DNA from: Candidatus Eremiobacteraceae bacterium
GTDB lineage: Bacteria; Vulcanimicrobiota; Vulcanimicrobiia; Eremiobacterales; Eremiobacteraceae
Reading direction: 5' to 3'
Length of the DNA: 64,000 nt
NCBI GenBank assembly: GCA_036511855.1
Contig: DATCBN010000093.1
Coordinates: forward strand, 1-64,000
Both the position numbers and the translations under genes were made by a program. The notes under the pieces are model-generated. The model searched no databases. It was not told the DNA's origin and saw nothing but the letters and a program-made list of their open reading frames with translations. Positions 50,884 through 60,503 of the stretch are shown here, piece by piece (position 1 is the stretch's first letter; every line of letters begins with the position of its first letter).

Positions 50884-51791
50884 CGTTCGATATTGGCCGC
50901 CACCGCGTGCGCGATGCCGTCGTACGAGGCGTCGGTGACGCCGGCCACGTGGGGCGTCGCGATCACGTTGTAGGTGAATATAGGATGATGGGAATCGGGC
51001 GGCTCCTCCCAAAAAACGTCGAGCCCGGCGCCGGCGAGCTTTCCCGATTCGAGCGCAGACAGCAGAGCATCCGGATCGACCAGCCCGCCGCGCGCCACAT
51101 TGATGAGGAACGCGCCCGGCTTCATCGCATCGAACGCCGCGCGGTCGATGAGGTGGTGACTCGCTGCGCCGTAATTCACGCATAGCACGACGTAGTCGGC
51201 TTGCGCGAGCGCTTCGTGCAAAGCCTCGGGGCCGAAGACACGCTCGACGCCAAGCGCCGCGACACCGCTTTGCTCGGGCCGGCGCCGCACTGCGATCAGG
51301 CGCATGCCGCACGCGCGCAAGCGCGCGGCAAGCGCCGAGCCGATGTCGCCGAGACCGACGATGCATGCCGTTTTGCGCCAGAGCGCGATGCCCGCCGGAT
51401 CGCCGACCAATCCCGCCGATAGCGAGGCCTGCGCTTGCGGCAGTCGCCGAGAAAGCGCGAGCATCAGCAAGAGGGCGTGCTCCGCTGCGGATTCCGCGTT
51501 GCCCGTACCTGCGCTCGGCACTCGAGCTACCCACACCCCTGCGTCGGTCGCCGCGTCCACGTCGACGCCGTCCAGACCGACGCCGAATTGCTGCACCAAT
51601 CCGAACGAACCTGCGCGTACGATCTGCGCGTCGATCCGGCTCACGTACGGCACGATCACGTCGACGGGTGGTCCCGCGAGACACTGCAGTGTCTGACCGG
51701 CTGGGCATGTCACGACGTCGTGCCCAGGAACCAGGGGGATCAGCCGGCGCCGGGATTCCGTGAAACCGTCGCCGCAGAATAGGATGCGCAA
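50805..51791 (-). CDS. D-2-hydroxyacid dehydrogenase
   Basis: 328 aa from TTG 51791 (AAAGG 9 nt upstream); the longer frame has no homology-like sequence. NAD-binding motif CIVGLGDIGSALAARL near residue 150, catalytic Arg region NVARGGLVDPDALL, Glu in LDVFWEEPP and His in ATPHVAGVT. Diverges from the glycerate enzyme at 12919 and is probably a separate subfamily of unknown substrate. Its 3' end overlaps the P-loop gene. Confidence 0.88.
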   Translation of the reverse strand: MRILFCGDGFTESRRRLIPLVPGHDVVTCPAGQTLQCLAGPPVDVIVPYVSRIDAQIVRAGSFGLVQQFGVGLDGVDVDAATDAGVWVARVPSAGTGNAESAAEHALLLMLALSRRLPQAQASLSAGLVGDPAGIALWRKTACIVGLGDIGSALAARLRACGMRLIAVRRRPEQSGVAALGVERVFGPEALHEALAQADYVVLCVNYGAASHHLIDRAAFDAMKPGAFLINVARGGLVDPDALLSALESGKLAGAGLDVFWEEPPDSHHPIFTYNVIATPHVAGVTDASYDGIAHAVAANIERYATGDAPLFAVNAPSPAAQSERRRR

Positions 51792-51919
51792 ACGATGACG
51801 CCTTTCCCGCCGGCGAGAGGATTCGATCGCCGGCCAGAGATACGTCAGACGCACTCGTGGCGCATTCCTGTGGAAGTGCGCCTCGTTTGCATATTTTCGC
51901 GTTTGGAGGCAGCTAGACC

Positions 51920-52303
51920 ATGACTTAGACCATCGCCACACTTTTCGGCGTGATCTATCTGATCGTCGGCGTCGCAGGCTTCTTTCCGCAATTGGGCGGC
52001 AGCATGAGCATGGCTTCGGGAACGCTCCTGGGCGTCGCATCCGTGAACGTCTTGCACAACATCGTTCACCTGATCATCGGGTTGGCCGGCCTTTCCGGCG
52101 GCCGGACAGAGTCGGGAGCGGCCACGTTTGGCAAGACGTTCGGCGTCATCTTACTTCTCATCGGGCTCCTGGGCTTTCTCACCCCGAACCTGCTCGGGAT
52201 CTTACCGATCGGCGGCTACGACATTTGGATCCATCTGGTGAGCGGCGCGGTTCTCGCATATGTCGGCTTCACTGCAACGGCACCACGGAGCGCTATGGCG
52301 TAG
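51920..52303 (+). pseudogene. DUF4383 membrane protein with an in-frame amber stop at codon 3
   Basis: Four membrane helices and the order TIATLFGVIYLIVGVAGF, NVLHNIVHLIIGLAGL, FGVILLLIGLLGFL match DUF4383. The natural start is ATG 51920, with GGAGG 10 nt upstream, but codon 3 is TAG (ATG ACT TAG ACC ATC GCC). The downstream frame is intact to 52303. The only later start is GTG 51950, which lacks a ribosome binding site and would remove half of helix 1. It is a recent nonsense mutation, a sequencing error, or a product with a shortened first helix. Confidence 0.7.
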
Positions 52304-52348
52304 CCTCAGTTCCCTATCCCGCTGGAGGACCACCGTAACATGGCAACC

Positions 52349-52409
52349 GTACTAGGGCAAGCATCGCTTGCCCTAGTTTTTTTTGGGCAAGCGATGCTTG
52401 CCCTAGTAC
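52349..52409. repeat. Family A palindromic repeat, complete element
   Basis: GTACTAG, core GGGCAAGCATCGCTTGCCC (52355-52373), TAG followed by T9, core GGGCAAGCGATGCTTGCCC (52385-52403), TAGTAC. The plus strand reads hairpin plus T-tract, a terminator for the DUF4383 gene. The right end overlaps the trpA stop codon. Convergent gap. Confidence 0.92.
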
Positions 52410-53199
52410 AGAGGACGACGGCAGGCTGCCGACAGTTCGGCGCATGCGGCGCGGACGGCCGCACACGCGTCGGACGCGCACGCCGAACGGGCCGCTGTAT
52501 CGACCAGTGCGCTGCCGACGACCACCCCATCGGCGCACCGCGCCACCTCTTCTGCTTGCGCGGCGCTTGAGATGCCGAAGCCGACGGCGACCGGAAGGTG
52601 GGTCTCTCGTTTGATGCTCGCAACGAGACTCGCCACGCCGCGGTCGAGATCCGTGCGCGCCCCCGTCACGCCGAGCCGGCTCACCGCGTACACGAATCCC
52701 GTCGATGCACGGGCGATCTTCGCGAGACGTTGCGGCGGCGTGGTCGGCGCGACCAAAAGCGGTAAGACGAGGGCCTCTCGCCGGCAAGCATCGTGCATCG
52801 GCTGACCTTCCTCGGGCGGCAAGTCCGCGATGATCACACCCGCGTACCCCGCGGCAGCCAGCCTGCCGGCGGTGCGCGCCGGCCCCCTCACCAGTATCGG
52901 ATTCCAATACCCGAACGCGATGACGGGAACATCGAATTGCCCGACGTCGATCGCGAGAGTCGCATCGAAGGTCACGCCGCTCGCGAGCGCCCGCTCGGCC
53001 GCAGCCGCGATGGTCGGTCCGTCGGCTAACGGATCGGAGTAGGCAAATCCCAATTCGATGATATCGGCTCCGCCGTCCACCGCGGCTCGCACGAGGTCGA
53101 CCGTGGCCGAGAGCGACGGATCGCCGGCCATCAGGTAGGCGATGAGCGCCGCGCGATTCTCGGCTCGGGCGCGCGCGAACGAACTCTCGATCGTCGGCT

Positions 53200-53203
<4 letters not shown>
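52403..53203 (-). CDS. trpA: Tryptophan synthase alpha subunit
   Basis: 266 aa TIM barrel that splits indole-3-glycerol phosphate. Catalytic Glu in [16 protein letters not shown] (with the Asp in SDPLADG) and phosphate loop [16 protein letters not shown] 53203 overlaps the trpB stop (GTGA). Its last codons TAC TAG belong to the palindromic repeat that follows. Last gene of the trp operon. Confidence 0.96.
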
Positions 53204-54396
<1,193 letters not shown>

Positions 54397-54410
54397 CATC
54401 GCCTCCATCG

Positions 54411-55019
54411 TCAGATCGCGCCGCGCGCCGCGAGGACGAATGCCCGCACGAGCGCGTCGTTCTTGCGGCCGTCGCGCTCCACGCCGGAGCGCACATCGAC
54501 CGCGTCCGGCCGTATCGCCTGTATCGCGGCTGCCACCGTTTCGGGCTTGAGTCCGCCGGCCAGCACAAAGCAGCGGCCCGCCGCAGATCGCAGCGCGCGT
54601 GCGGTTTCGATCGGCACCGGCACGCCGGTTCCACCGTACGCTTCGCCAGTCCGGGAATCGGCCATCACCGCTACCGCTCGCGCGGCTGCGAGGTCTTCCC
54701 GCGACGGCATCCGGCGGCCGGCGCCGACGATCGTGGGTTTGCCGAACGAACCGCAGAAGATCGGGTCCTCGTCGCCGCTGAACTGCAGCACGTCGAGTCT
54801 GCACGAATCGATGGCCGAGCGCACGAGCTCAGGCGTTGGGTTGACGAAGACGCCGACGGTGGTCACAAACGGCGGGGTGACCGCGGTCAAAGCAGCGGCT
54901 TTCTCAACGTTCAGCCCGCGCGGCCCAACGTCGAAGATGAACCCGAGCGCGTCAGCGCCCGCCGCGACGCACGTCGTGATCTCCGAGGCATCGGTCATCC
55001 CGCATATCTTGACGCGCAT
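54411..55019 (-). CDS. trpF: Phosphoribosylanthranilate isomerase
   Basis: 202 aa TIM barrel. Starts [10 protein letters not shown] with the catalytic Cys in KICGMT; Asp in AVDVRSGVE-region; phosphate site [13 protein letters not shown] 55019 follows GAGGAG by 7 nt and sits in the trpC stop (ATGATG overlap). The nearby ATG 55022 is possible. Confidence 0.95.
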   Translation of the reverse strand: MRVKICGMTDASEITTCVAAGADALGFIFDVGPRGLNVEKAAALTAVTPPFVTTVGVFVNPTPELVRSAIDSCRLDVLQFSGDEDPIFCGSFGKPTIVGAGRRMPSREDLAAARAVAVMADSRTGEAYGGTGVPVPIETARALRSAAGRCFVLAGGLKPETVAAAIQAIRPDAVDVRSGVERDGRKNDALVRAFVLAARGAI

Positions 55020-55810
55020 CATCGTTCTCCTCGCAACAGCCGCACTGCCGTCTCTTTGTCGGACGAGCGCATGAGCGCCTCGCCGACGAGCACCGCTCCT
55101 GCACCCGCCCGCCCGCTGGCTGCAACATCCTCGGCCGAGCGGTAGCCGCTCTCGGCCACGACGAAGCAATCCGGCGGCAAGCTCGATGCCACGCGCGCTG
55201 CAGTGCCGGCATGCACGTCAAACGTCCCTAGGTCACGGTTGTTGACGCCGATCAAACGCACACCGATGCCGATGGCGCGAAGAGCTTCTGCCCCATCGTG
55301 CACTTCGACGAGCGGCGTCACTTGCAACGCGCTCGCCAGCGCGAACAACCCGCGTAGCAGGTTGTCGTCGAGGATCGCGGCGATCAAGAGCACGGCGTCC
55401 GCCCCAGCCGCGGCCGCCTCCCAAACCTGATAGGCGTCGACGATGAAATCTTTGCAGAGCACGGGCAAACCGCAGGCCGCGCGCGCGACGCGCAGGTCGT
55501 CCAGGCTTCCGCCGAACATCGACGCTTCCGTCAGGACGGAAAGCGCGGCGGCGCCCCCGCGCTCGTACGCCGACGAGACGGCCGCGGGATCCGCCGCTGG
55601 ATCGATGTCGCCCGCCGATGGCGAGCGCCTTTTGAATTCGGCGACGATCGCCGGCACCGTACCGGTTCGCCCGGCGCGCAGCGCCGCCGTGAAATCACGG
55701 CGGTCCGTCCTGGCCAGCGCCGCGTCGCGATGCGCGGCCACGGGTGTGCGCCGTTTCGCTTCTGAAACCGATGCTCGACGCCGCATGATCAGTTCGTCGA
55801 GGACGCTCAT
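55019..55810 (-). CDS. trpC: Indole-3-glycerol phosphate synthase
   Basis: 263 aa TIM barrel. Motif EFKRRSPSAGDI (catalytic Lys), VLCKDFIVDAYQV, LIGVNNRDLGTF and VAESGYRS. ATG 55810 overlaps the trpD stop as ATGA. A much longer reading frame upstream is antisense/out-of-frame with trpD and was ignored. Confidence 0.97.
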   Translation of the reverse strand: MSVLDELIMRRRASVSEAKRRTPVAAHRDAALARTDRRDFTAALRAGRTGTVPAIVAEFKRRSPSAGDIDPAADPAAVSSAYERGGAAALSVLTEASMFGGSLDDLRVARAACGLPVLCKDFIVDAYQVWEAAAAGADAVLLIAAILDDNLLRGLFALASALQVTPLVEVHDGAEALRAIGIGVRLIGVNNRDLGTFDVHAGTAARVASSLPPDCFVVAESGYRSAEDVAASGRAGAGAVLVGEALMRSSDKETAVRLLRGER

Positions 55811-56859
55811 GACGTCGATACCCGGACGAGTCCAGCCAGTTTTGTCGCCGCTGCACCGCTTGCGATGCTGAAGCGCGCGCGTCGCAATCCATCGCGCAAA
55901 TCGGATGCGATGCCCGCGATCACGAGGGCGAGCGCCGCGTTCAGCGCGATGACGTCGCTTTGCGGTCCCGAACCCCCGGCGAACACCGTGCGCACGATGT
56001 GTGCGTTCTCGTCGGCGTCGCCACCGCGCAGAGCCGGAAGCTCGCTGCGCTCGAGGCCAAGTGACGCTGGGTCGATTTCGTACTCCATGATCTGCGAGCC
56101 GGTCCATTCCACCACGCGCGTCGGTCCGGAAAGGCTCACCTCGTCCATGCCGTCGTGACCGCGCACCGCGGCCGCGCGTTCCGAGCCGAGGCGTCGCAGC
56201 GCTTCGGCCACCGTCCGAACCGCGCGCTCGTCCGCGACGCCGACTACCTGGCGTTGTGCGCGCGCCGGATTCGCGAGCGGGCCGACGAGGTTGAAGATCG
56301 AGCGGATGCCGATCTCGCGCCGCGCGGGGCCGACGGCGCGCATCGCCGGATGGTGGGCTTGCGCGAACAAGAACGCGATGCCCACCTCTTCCAGCGCCCG
56401 CGCCGATGTGGCGGGCGACGCGTCGACGCGGACGCCAAGAGCGGACAAGACATCCGCGCTGCCGCAACGGCTGCTCATCGCCCGGTTGCCGTGCTTGGCG
56501 ACGGTCGCTCCGGCGCCGGCCGCCACGAACGCGACTGCGGTCGAGATGTTGAACGAACCCGATCCATCGCCCCCGGTCCCGCAGACGTCGAGCAATGGCG
56601 CGTTCGCGCTGTGCACCTCAAGCATGCGTTCACGCAGCGCATCTGCAGCGCCCGCGAGCTCATCCGCCGTTTCGCCCTTCGTCGCAAGCGCGGCCAGGAG
56701 CGCACCAACCTGAGCTTCAGACGCCTCGCCGTCGACGATCGCCTCGACCGCGGCGCGCACGTCCGACATGCTCAGATCTTCCCCGCGGACCGCGCGCCGG
56801 ATGCACATGGTCATCGTTTCTGCGGCGGCCGCCGATCTGACACCCGTCGCGCCGATCAT
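55807..56859 (-). CDS. trpD: Anthranilate phosphoribosyltransferase
   Basis: 350 aa. PRPP loop CGTGGDGSGSFNISTAVAFV, KHGNRAMSSRCGSADVL, and RSIFNLVGPLANPA are diagnostic. ATG 56859 overlaps the trpG stop as ATGA. The first ~20 residues are poorly conserved, so ATG at a few codons further in (MTMCIRR) is possible. Confidence 0.96.
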   Translation of the reverse strand: MIGATGVRSAAAAETMTMCIRRAVRGEDLSMSDVRAAVEAIVDGEASEAQVGALLAALATKGETADELAGAADALRERMLEVHSANAPLLDVCGTGGDGSGSFNISTAVAFVAAGAGATVAKHGNRAMSSRCGSADVLSALGVRVDASPATSARALEEVGIAFLFAQAHHPAMRAVGPARREIGIRSIFNLVGPLANPARAQRQVVGVADERAVRTVAEALRRLGSERAAAVRGHDGMDEVSLSGPTRVVEWTGSQIMEYEIDPASLGLERSELPALRGGDADENAHIVRTVFAGGSGPQSDVIALNAALALVIAGIASDLRDGLRRARFSIASGAAATKLAGLVRVSTS

Positions 56860-57443
56860 GAGACCAGCCCCGCGGCGCGTAAGACGTTCTTCAACATGTG
56901 CGGCCCGGATTTTGTGAGGATGGATTCGGGGTGGAACTGCAGACCGTACGTCGGATGGCTTTTGTGGCGCAGCGCCATGATCAGGCCGTCATGCGTCCGC
57001 GCGCTGATCGTGAGCTCCACCGGAAGATCGCCCTCGTCGACGATCAACGAGTGATATCGGCCAGCTCGCACGCGCAGCGGCAAACCTTCGAACGGCGGCC
57101 CGCCGTCGTGCACGATCTCGCAGGCGCTGCCGTGAACGGGCTCCGGCGCGTGCTTCACCGACGCGCCGAAGGCAACCGCGATCGCCTGGTGTCCGAGGCA
57201 GATGCCGAGCACCGGCACGCGGCCGCTCAACGCGCGGACCACGGCGACGGAAAGACCCGCGCTCTCCGGACGGCCCGGACCCGGTGAGATGACGAGAATG
57301 GCCGGCGGCTGCGCCTTGGTTTTATCCATGTCGATCTCGTCCGCGCGCACGACGGACGGCGAGAAGCCGAGCGCGCCGAATCCTTGCGCAAGATTGTATG
57401 TGAAGGAATCGTAGTTGTCGACGATCAGCACATCGCGCGTCAT
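56856..57443 (-). CDS. trpG: Anthranilate synthase glutamine amidotransferase subunit
   Basis: 195 aa class I glutaminase. N-terminus VDNYDSFTYNLAQGF, nucleophilic Cys in GICLGHQAIAVAFG, and His-Glu dyad in YGLQFHPESI. Supplies ammonia to TrpE; may also serve para-aminobenzoate synthesis. ATG 57443 overlaps the trpE stop (ATGA). Confidence 0.96.
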   Translation of the reverse strand: MTRDVLIVDNYDSFTYNLAQGFGALGFSPSVVRADEIDMDKTKAQPPAILVISPGPGRPESAGLSVAVVRALSGRVPVLGICLGHQAIAVAFGASVKHAPEPVHGSACEIVHDGGPPFEGLPLRVRAGRYHSLIVDEGDLPVELTISARTHDGLIMALRHKSHPTYGLQFHPESILTKSGPHMLKNVLRAAGLVS

Positions 57444-58867
57444 GCGGGAAGGCCTCCCGCTGCCATCGCAAGCGCGGCCAACGTCGCGCCGAGCTTGGCT
57501 CGGCATTCACGGTCTTCGCCCTCGGGATCCGACGCTTCGACGATGCCGGCCCCCGCCCGGAGATGGAACGCGCCGCCGTAGGCGTGCATGCTGCGCAAAG
57601 TGATGCATGAATCCAAACTGCCGTCAAAGCCGAACCGGAGAACGGCGCCGGCATAGAATCCACGCCGCGTTCCTTCAAGCTGCGCGATGAGTTCGAGCGC
57701 CCTGACCTTCGGTGCGCCGCTCACGGTGCCGGCCGGAAACGCGGCCGCCATCAAATCGAACGCATCGAGCTCCGGCTTGAGCTCGCCGCTCACTTCGGAC
57801 GCCAGATGCATGACGTGGCTGAACCGTTCGACGTCCATGAATTCGTCCACGCACACGCTCCCCGGCGTACACACGCGTCCAACGTCGTTGCGCCCGAGAT
57901 CGACGAGCATCGTGTGTTCGGCGCGCTCTTTAGGATCGCGACGAAGTGCGGCGGCGCGCTTGCGGTCGGTCTCCGGGTCGTCGCTGCGCGCGCGGGTGCC
58001 CGCCAGCGGACGCACGATGGCCCGGCGTCCCTCGAGTTTCGCGAGCAGCTCCGGCGACGAACCGAGGAGCTGGCCCCAGCCGAGATCGATGAAGAACATG
58101 TACGGCGACGGGTTAATGGAGCGCAGCGCGCGGTAGACGTCGAAAGGATCCGCGTCGCTTTCAACCGTCCGACCCTGAGACAAGACCACTTGAAAGACCT
58201 CGCCGTCGTAGATAGCAGCCTTAGCGGCGGCGACGTTCGCGCAGAACCGGGCAGCGCCGGGTCCATCTGAGGTCGCGGCAAGTTCGCGCGGAGGTTGCAG
58301 ATCCGACCCGGCGTATGCGATGAAAGGTGCGGCGGTCAAAGCCGCGACGATGTCCGCGTCGTCGCGCGACGTTCCGTCTTCGGCGGCCAACGTCGTGATG
58401 GTCGCACGATGCGTGAAGTGGTCGAATACCACGAGCGTCTCGGGCACGACGAGGTGAAGGTCGGGCATAGGATCGTGCGCGCGCGGCAAATGCGGCAAGC
58501 GCTCGAGGTAGCCGGAGAATTCATGCGCAGCGGCCCCGAAAAGCCCGAAGAACGGCGACCGTCTGATATCATCGGCGGCAGGCGACAACGACTCGAGGAC
58601 CGAGCGGCATGCGTCGAGCGGCGACGCGCCGGTGGCCCGCAGCTCCCCGCCGTCGATCGCGGTCGATACTTCTCCATCGAAAACGCGGACTTCGCCGCGC
58701 GCGCCCACGCCGATCAACGACCTGCGCGCTCCGACACCCGCGCCGAGTGCGCTCTCAAAGAGCATGGCCGGACCTTTGCGCGCGCGCACGATGGCGAGAT
58801 ATGCGCCTATCGGCGTGACGGCGTCTGCAAGGACGTCTCGGTGGACGATGCGGCGGAAAGTGTTCAA
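57440..58867 (-). CDS. trpE: Anthranilate synthase component I
   Basis: 475 aa from TTG 58867, preceded by GGAGG with 5-nt spacing; the ATG at 58900 lies inside a repeat and lacks a signal. The chorismate-binding domain has SPELLAKLEGRRAIVRPLAGTRARS, DLGRNDVGRVC and AAFPAGTVSGAPKVRAL. First structural gene of trpEGDCFBA. A hairpin plus U-tract lies about 63 nt upstream, preceded by a leader ORF with three Trp codons, so control by attenuation is predicted. Confidence 0.97.
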   Translation of the reverse strand: MNTFRRIVHRDVLADAVTPIGAYLAIVRARKGPAMLFESALGAGVGARRSLIGVGARGEVRVFDGEVSTAIDGGELRATGASPLDACRSVLESLSPAADDIRRSPFFGLFGAAAHEFSGYLERLPHLPRAHDPMPDLHLVVPETLVVFDHFTHRATITTLAAEDGTSRDDADIVAALTAAPFIAYAGSDLQPPRELAATSDGPGAARFCANVAAAKAAIYDGEVFQVVLSQGRTVESDADPFDVYRALRSINPSPYMFFIDLGWGQLLGSSPELLAKLEGRRAIVRPLAGTRARSDDPETDRKRAAALRRDPKERAEHTMLVDLGRNDVGRVCTPGSVCVDEFMDVERFSHVMHLASEVSGELKPELDAFDLMAAAFPAGTVSGAPKVRALELIAQLEGTRRGFYAGAVLRFGFDGSLDSCITLRSMHAYGGAFHLRAGAGIVEASDPEGEDRECRAKLGATLAALAMAAGGLPA

Positions 58868-58884
58868 CGTGGCCTCCGGTCCCC

Positions 58885-58909
58885 GTAGGAGGGCAAGCAT
58901 CGCTTGCCC
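58885..58909. repeat. Family A palindromic repeat, single core, between trp attenuator and trpE
   Basis: GTAGGA plus core GGGCAAGCATCGCTTGCCC (58891-58909). It lies in the untranslated region between the trp terminator and the trpE start codon. Confidence 0.88.
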
Positions 58910-58929
58910 ATTTTTGGCATATCGCGGGC

Positions 58930-58967
58930 AAAAGAAAACGGGCCCTCGATTTGCGATCGAGAGCCCG
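58930..58967 (-). terminator. Intrinsic terminator in the trp leader (attenuator)
   Basis: Minus-strand stem CGGGCTCTCGAT (58967-58956) and ATCGAGGGCCCG (58950-58939) pair over 12 bp with one G-U, loop of 5 nt, followed by TTTTCTTTT (58938-58930). Located between the leader ORF and trpE. Confidence 0.9.
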
Positions 58968-59004
58968 CCGAATCTTTGGCGCTATGCGCCTTACGCTGGT
59001 GTGG

Positions 59005-59127
59005 TCAGCTTGAGCGACTCACACCCGCATTGAATCGGGCGGGCGTGACCCACCACCACGAGGACGCAGTTACGGAATGGGCAAGCGATGCTTGCCCTAG
59101 TACGGCTTGCCCTAATACATTTGTCAT
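59005..59127 (-). CDS. trpL: trp operon leader peptide with three consecutive Trp codons
   Basis: A 40-codon ORF from ATG 59127 to TGA 59005. Codons 24-26 (59058-59050) are TGG TGG TGG. It ends 37 nt before the terminator stem. Residues ~5-18 ([15 protein letters not shown]) are encoded by the palindromic repeat, so only the part from about residue 19 is original leader. No Shine-Dalgarno precedes ATG 59127 and no other in-frame start exists, so the real initiation site is uncertain. The role would be to let ribosome stalling at Trp codons report tryptophan-tRNA supply. Confidence 0.65.
   Translation of the reverse strand: MTNVLGQAVLGQASLAHSVTASSWWWVTPARFNAGVSRSS
59019..59048 (-). promoter_or_regulatory. 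trp leader 1:2 hairpin, mutually exclusive with a 2:3 pairing
   Basis: TCACGCCCGC (59048-59039), directly after the Trp codons, pairs with GCGGGTGTGA (59028-59019) over 10 bp with one G-U. The second strand can instead pair, as GGTGTGAGTC (59026-59017), with GACCACACC (59006-58998). A ribosome stalled on the Trp codons would mask the first strand and favour the alternative. Confidence 0.55.
59079..59118. repeat. Family A palindromic repeat plus half copy, inside the trp leader ORF
   Basis: Core GGGCAAGCGATGCTTGCCC (59079-59097), TAGTAC, then a half copy GGCTTGCCCTAATAC (59104-59118). It lies between rplQ and the Trp codons and encodes part of the leader peptide. Confidence 0.88.
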
Positions 59128-59150
59128 CGGACCGGTTGGTGCGCTTTTCA

Positions 59151-59162
59151 GGATTGCAATCC
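59151..59162. promoter_or_regulatory. 12-bp perfect palindrome between rplQ and the trp leader
   Basis: GGATTGCAATCC is its own reverse complement and begins 7 bp after the rplQ stop codon. It contains TTGCAA, a possible -35, but no matching -10 is seen. It could be an operator for the trp transcript. Confidence 0.3.
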
Positions 59163-59168
59163 CTTCTC

Positions 59169-59525
59169 TTACGACTGCAGCAGCTCGAGCTGCGCCATTT
59201 CCGCCGCGTCGCCCTTTCGGATACGAGTCCGTATGACACGCGTGTAGCCGCCGCTCCGCCCCGCCAAGCTAGGCGCGATCACTTCCATGACCTTTTTCGC
59301 CACCGCCTCCGATGTGAGGTACGAAGCGACGATGCGGCGGCTGGCGAGATCGCCTTTCTTAGCGCGCGTGATCAAACGCGATGCGACGCGAGAGACTTCT
59401 TTCGCCCGGATGATCGTGGTCTCGATCTTGCCATGCGTGAACAGCGAGGTGGCGAGATTGCGGAGCATCGATCGACGGTGGTCGTCGTTCCGGCCGAGGC
59501 GTTTTACGTCTTGTTTGTGTCGCAT
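59169..59525 (-). CDS. rplQ: 50S ribosomal protein L17
   Basis: 118 aa. Starts MRHKQDVKRLGRNDDHRRSM and contains LRNLATSLFTHGKIETT, the L17 signature. Located 6 bp after rpoA, its standard place at the end of the alpha operon. Confidence 0.98.
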   Translation of the reverse strand: MRHKQDVKRLGRNDDHRRSMLRNLATSLFTHGKIETTIIRAKEVSRVASRLITRAKKGDLASRRIVASYLTSEAVAKKVMEVIAPSLAGRSGGYTRVIRTRIRKGDAAEMAQLELLQS

Positions 59526-59531
59526 GTCCGC

Positions 59532-60467
59532 CTACTGTGCTTTCAAGCTGAGGTTGCGCTCGACGAGTTTCTCTTTGATCTCGTCGACGGACTTCTTGCC
59601 CAAGTTGCGCATGTTCATGATCTCTTCTTCCGTCTTCTGCAACAGCTCGGAGATCTTTGTGATGCCTGCCCGTTTGAGGCAGTTGTACGACCGAACCGAA
59701 AGATCCAACTCGTCGACCGGAATATCCCAACCGGCGAACGGTTTGGCTTCTTCGACGGGCGCCTCCACTTCGGCGCGCCCGCTGAACGTGACGAACAGAC
59801 CGAGCTGTTCCTGGAGAATGCCGGCCGCGGTGCTCAACGCCTCGTCGGGCGTGAGACTGCCATTGGTCTCGATCTCGATGAGCAGGCGGTCGTAGTCGGT
59901 GACCTGTCCGACGCGCGTGTCTTCGATTTGATACGCGACCTTGCGGATGGGCGTGAAGATCGAGTCCACCGGGATGAGCCCGATGACGTGTTCGACGTTG
60001 CGCTGCTTGTCCGCGGTGACGTAGCCGCGCCACTTCTCGACGCCGATCTCCATGAACAGCCGAGCCTTCTTGTCGGAGAGCGTCGCGATGTGATACGCCG
60101 GGTCGAGCAGTTCGATATCCGCATCCGGCACGATGTCCGAAGCGGTGACTTCCCGCTCGCCTATGGCCTCGATGCGCAGCACTTTCGGCTCGTCCGAACT
60201 CAGCTTCAGCGGCAGACCTTTGAGATTGAGGATGATGTTGGTCGTATCTTCGACCACGCCCGGTATGGTGGAGAATTCGTGGAGCACGCCGTCGATCTTG
60301 ACGTACGTGACCGCGGCCCCGGGCAGCGACGAGAGAAGGATCCGCCGCAGGCTGTTGCCTAGCGTGATCCCAAACCCGCGCTCCAGCGGTTCGATCGCGA
60401 ACTGCGCGTAATTATCGCGGCGCTCCCGCACCTCGATAGTCGCCCGTTGAAATTCCAAAACTGCCAT
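59532..60467 (-). CDS. rpoA: RNA polymerase alpha subunit
   Basis: 311 aa from ATG 60467 (GGAAGGGA upstream); a start nine codons earlier is unsupported. N-terminal assembly domain with [23 protein letters not shown]-terminal domain with [23 protein letters not shown] and [14 protein letters not shown], which contacts UP elements and regulators. Confidence 0.98.
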   Translation of the reverse strand: MAVLEFQRATIEVRERRDNYAQFAIEPLERGFGITLGNSLRRILLSSLPGAAVTYVKIDGVLHEFSTIPGVVEDTTNIILNLKGLPLKLSSDEPKVLRIEAIGEREVTASDIVPDADIELLDPAYHIATLSDKKARLFMEIGVEKWRGYVTADKQRNVEHVIGLIPVDSIFTPIRKVAYQIEDTRVGQVTDYDRLLIEIETNGSLTPDEALSTAAGILQEQLGLFVTFSGRAEVEAPVEEAKPFAGWDIPVDELDLSVRSYNCLKRAGITKISELLQKTEEEIMNMRNLGKKSVDEIKEKLVERNLSLKAQ

Positions 60468-60503
60468 ATTTCCCTTCCAAGATTCGTGGATCACAAGAAA
60501 TCG

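Noticed and set aside
52349-52355. GTACTAG resembles half of the E. coli TrpR operator and occurs next to trp genes
   Set aside because: The same sequence ends family A elements near sdh and dnaE genes, the half-sites are 45-50 bp apart instead of adjacent, and no trpR is present. Best explained as the repeat terminus.
58868-58900. ATG 58900 as trpE start
   Set aside because: It lies inside a family A repeat and lacks a Shine-Dalgarno; TTG 58867 has GGAGG at 5 nt and matches the TrpE N-terminus.
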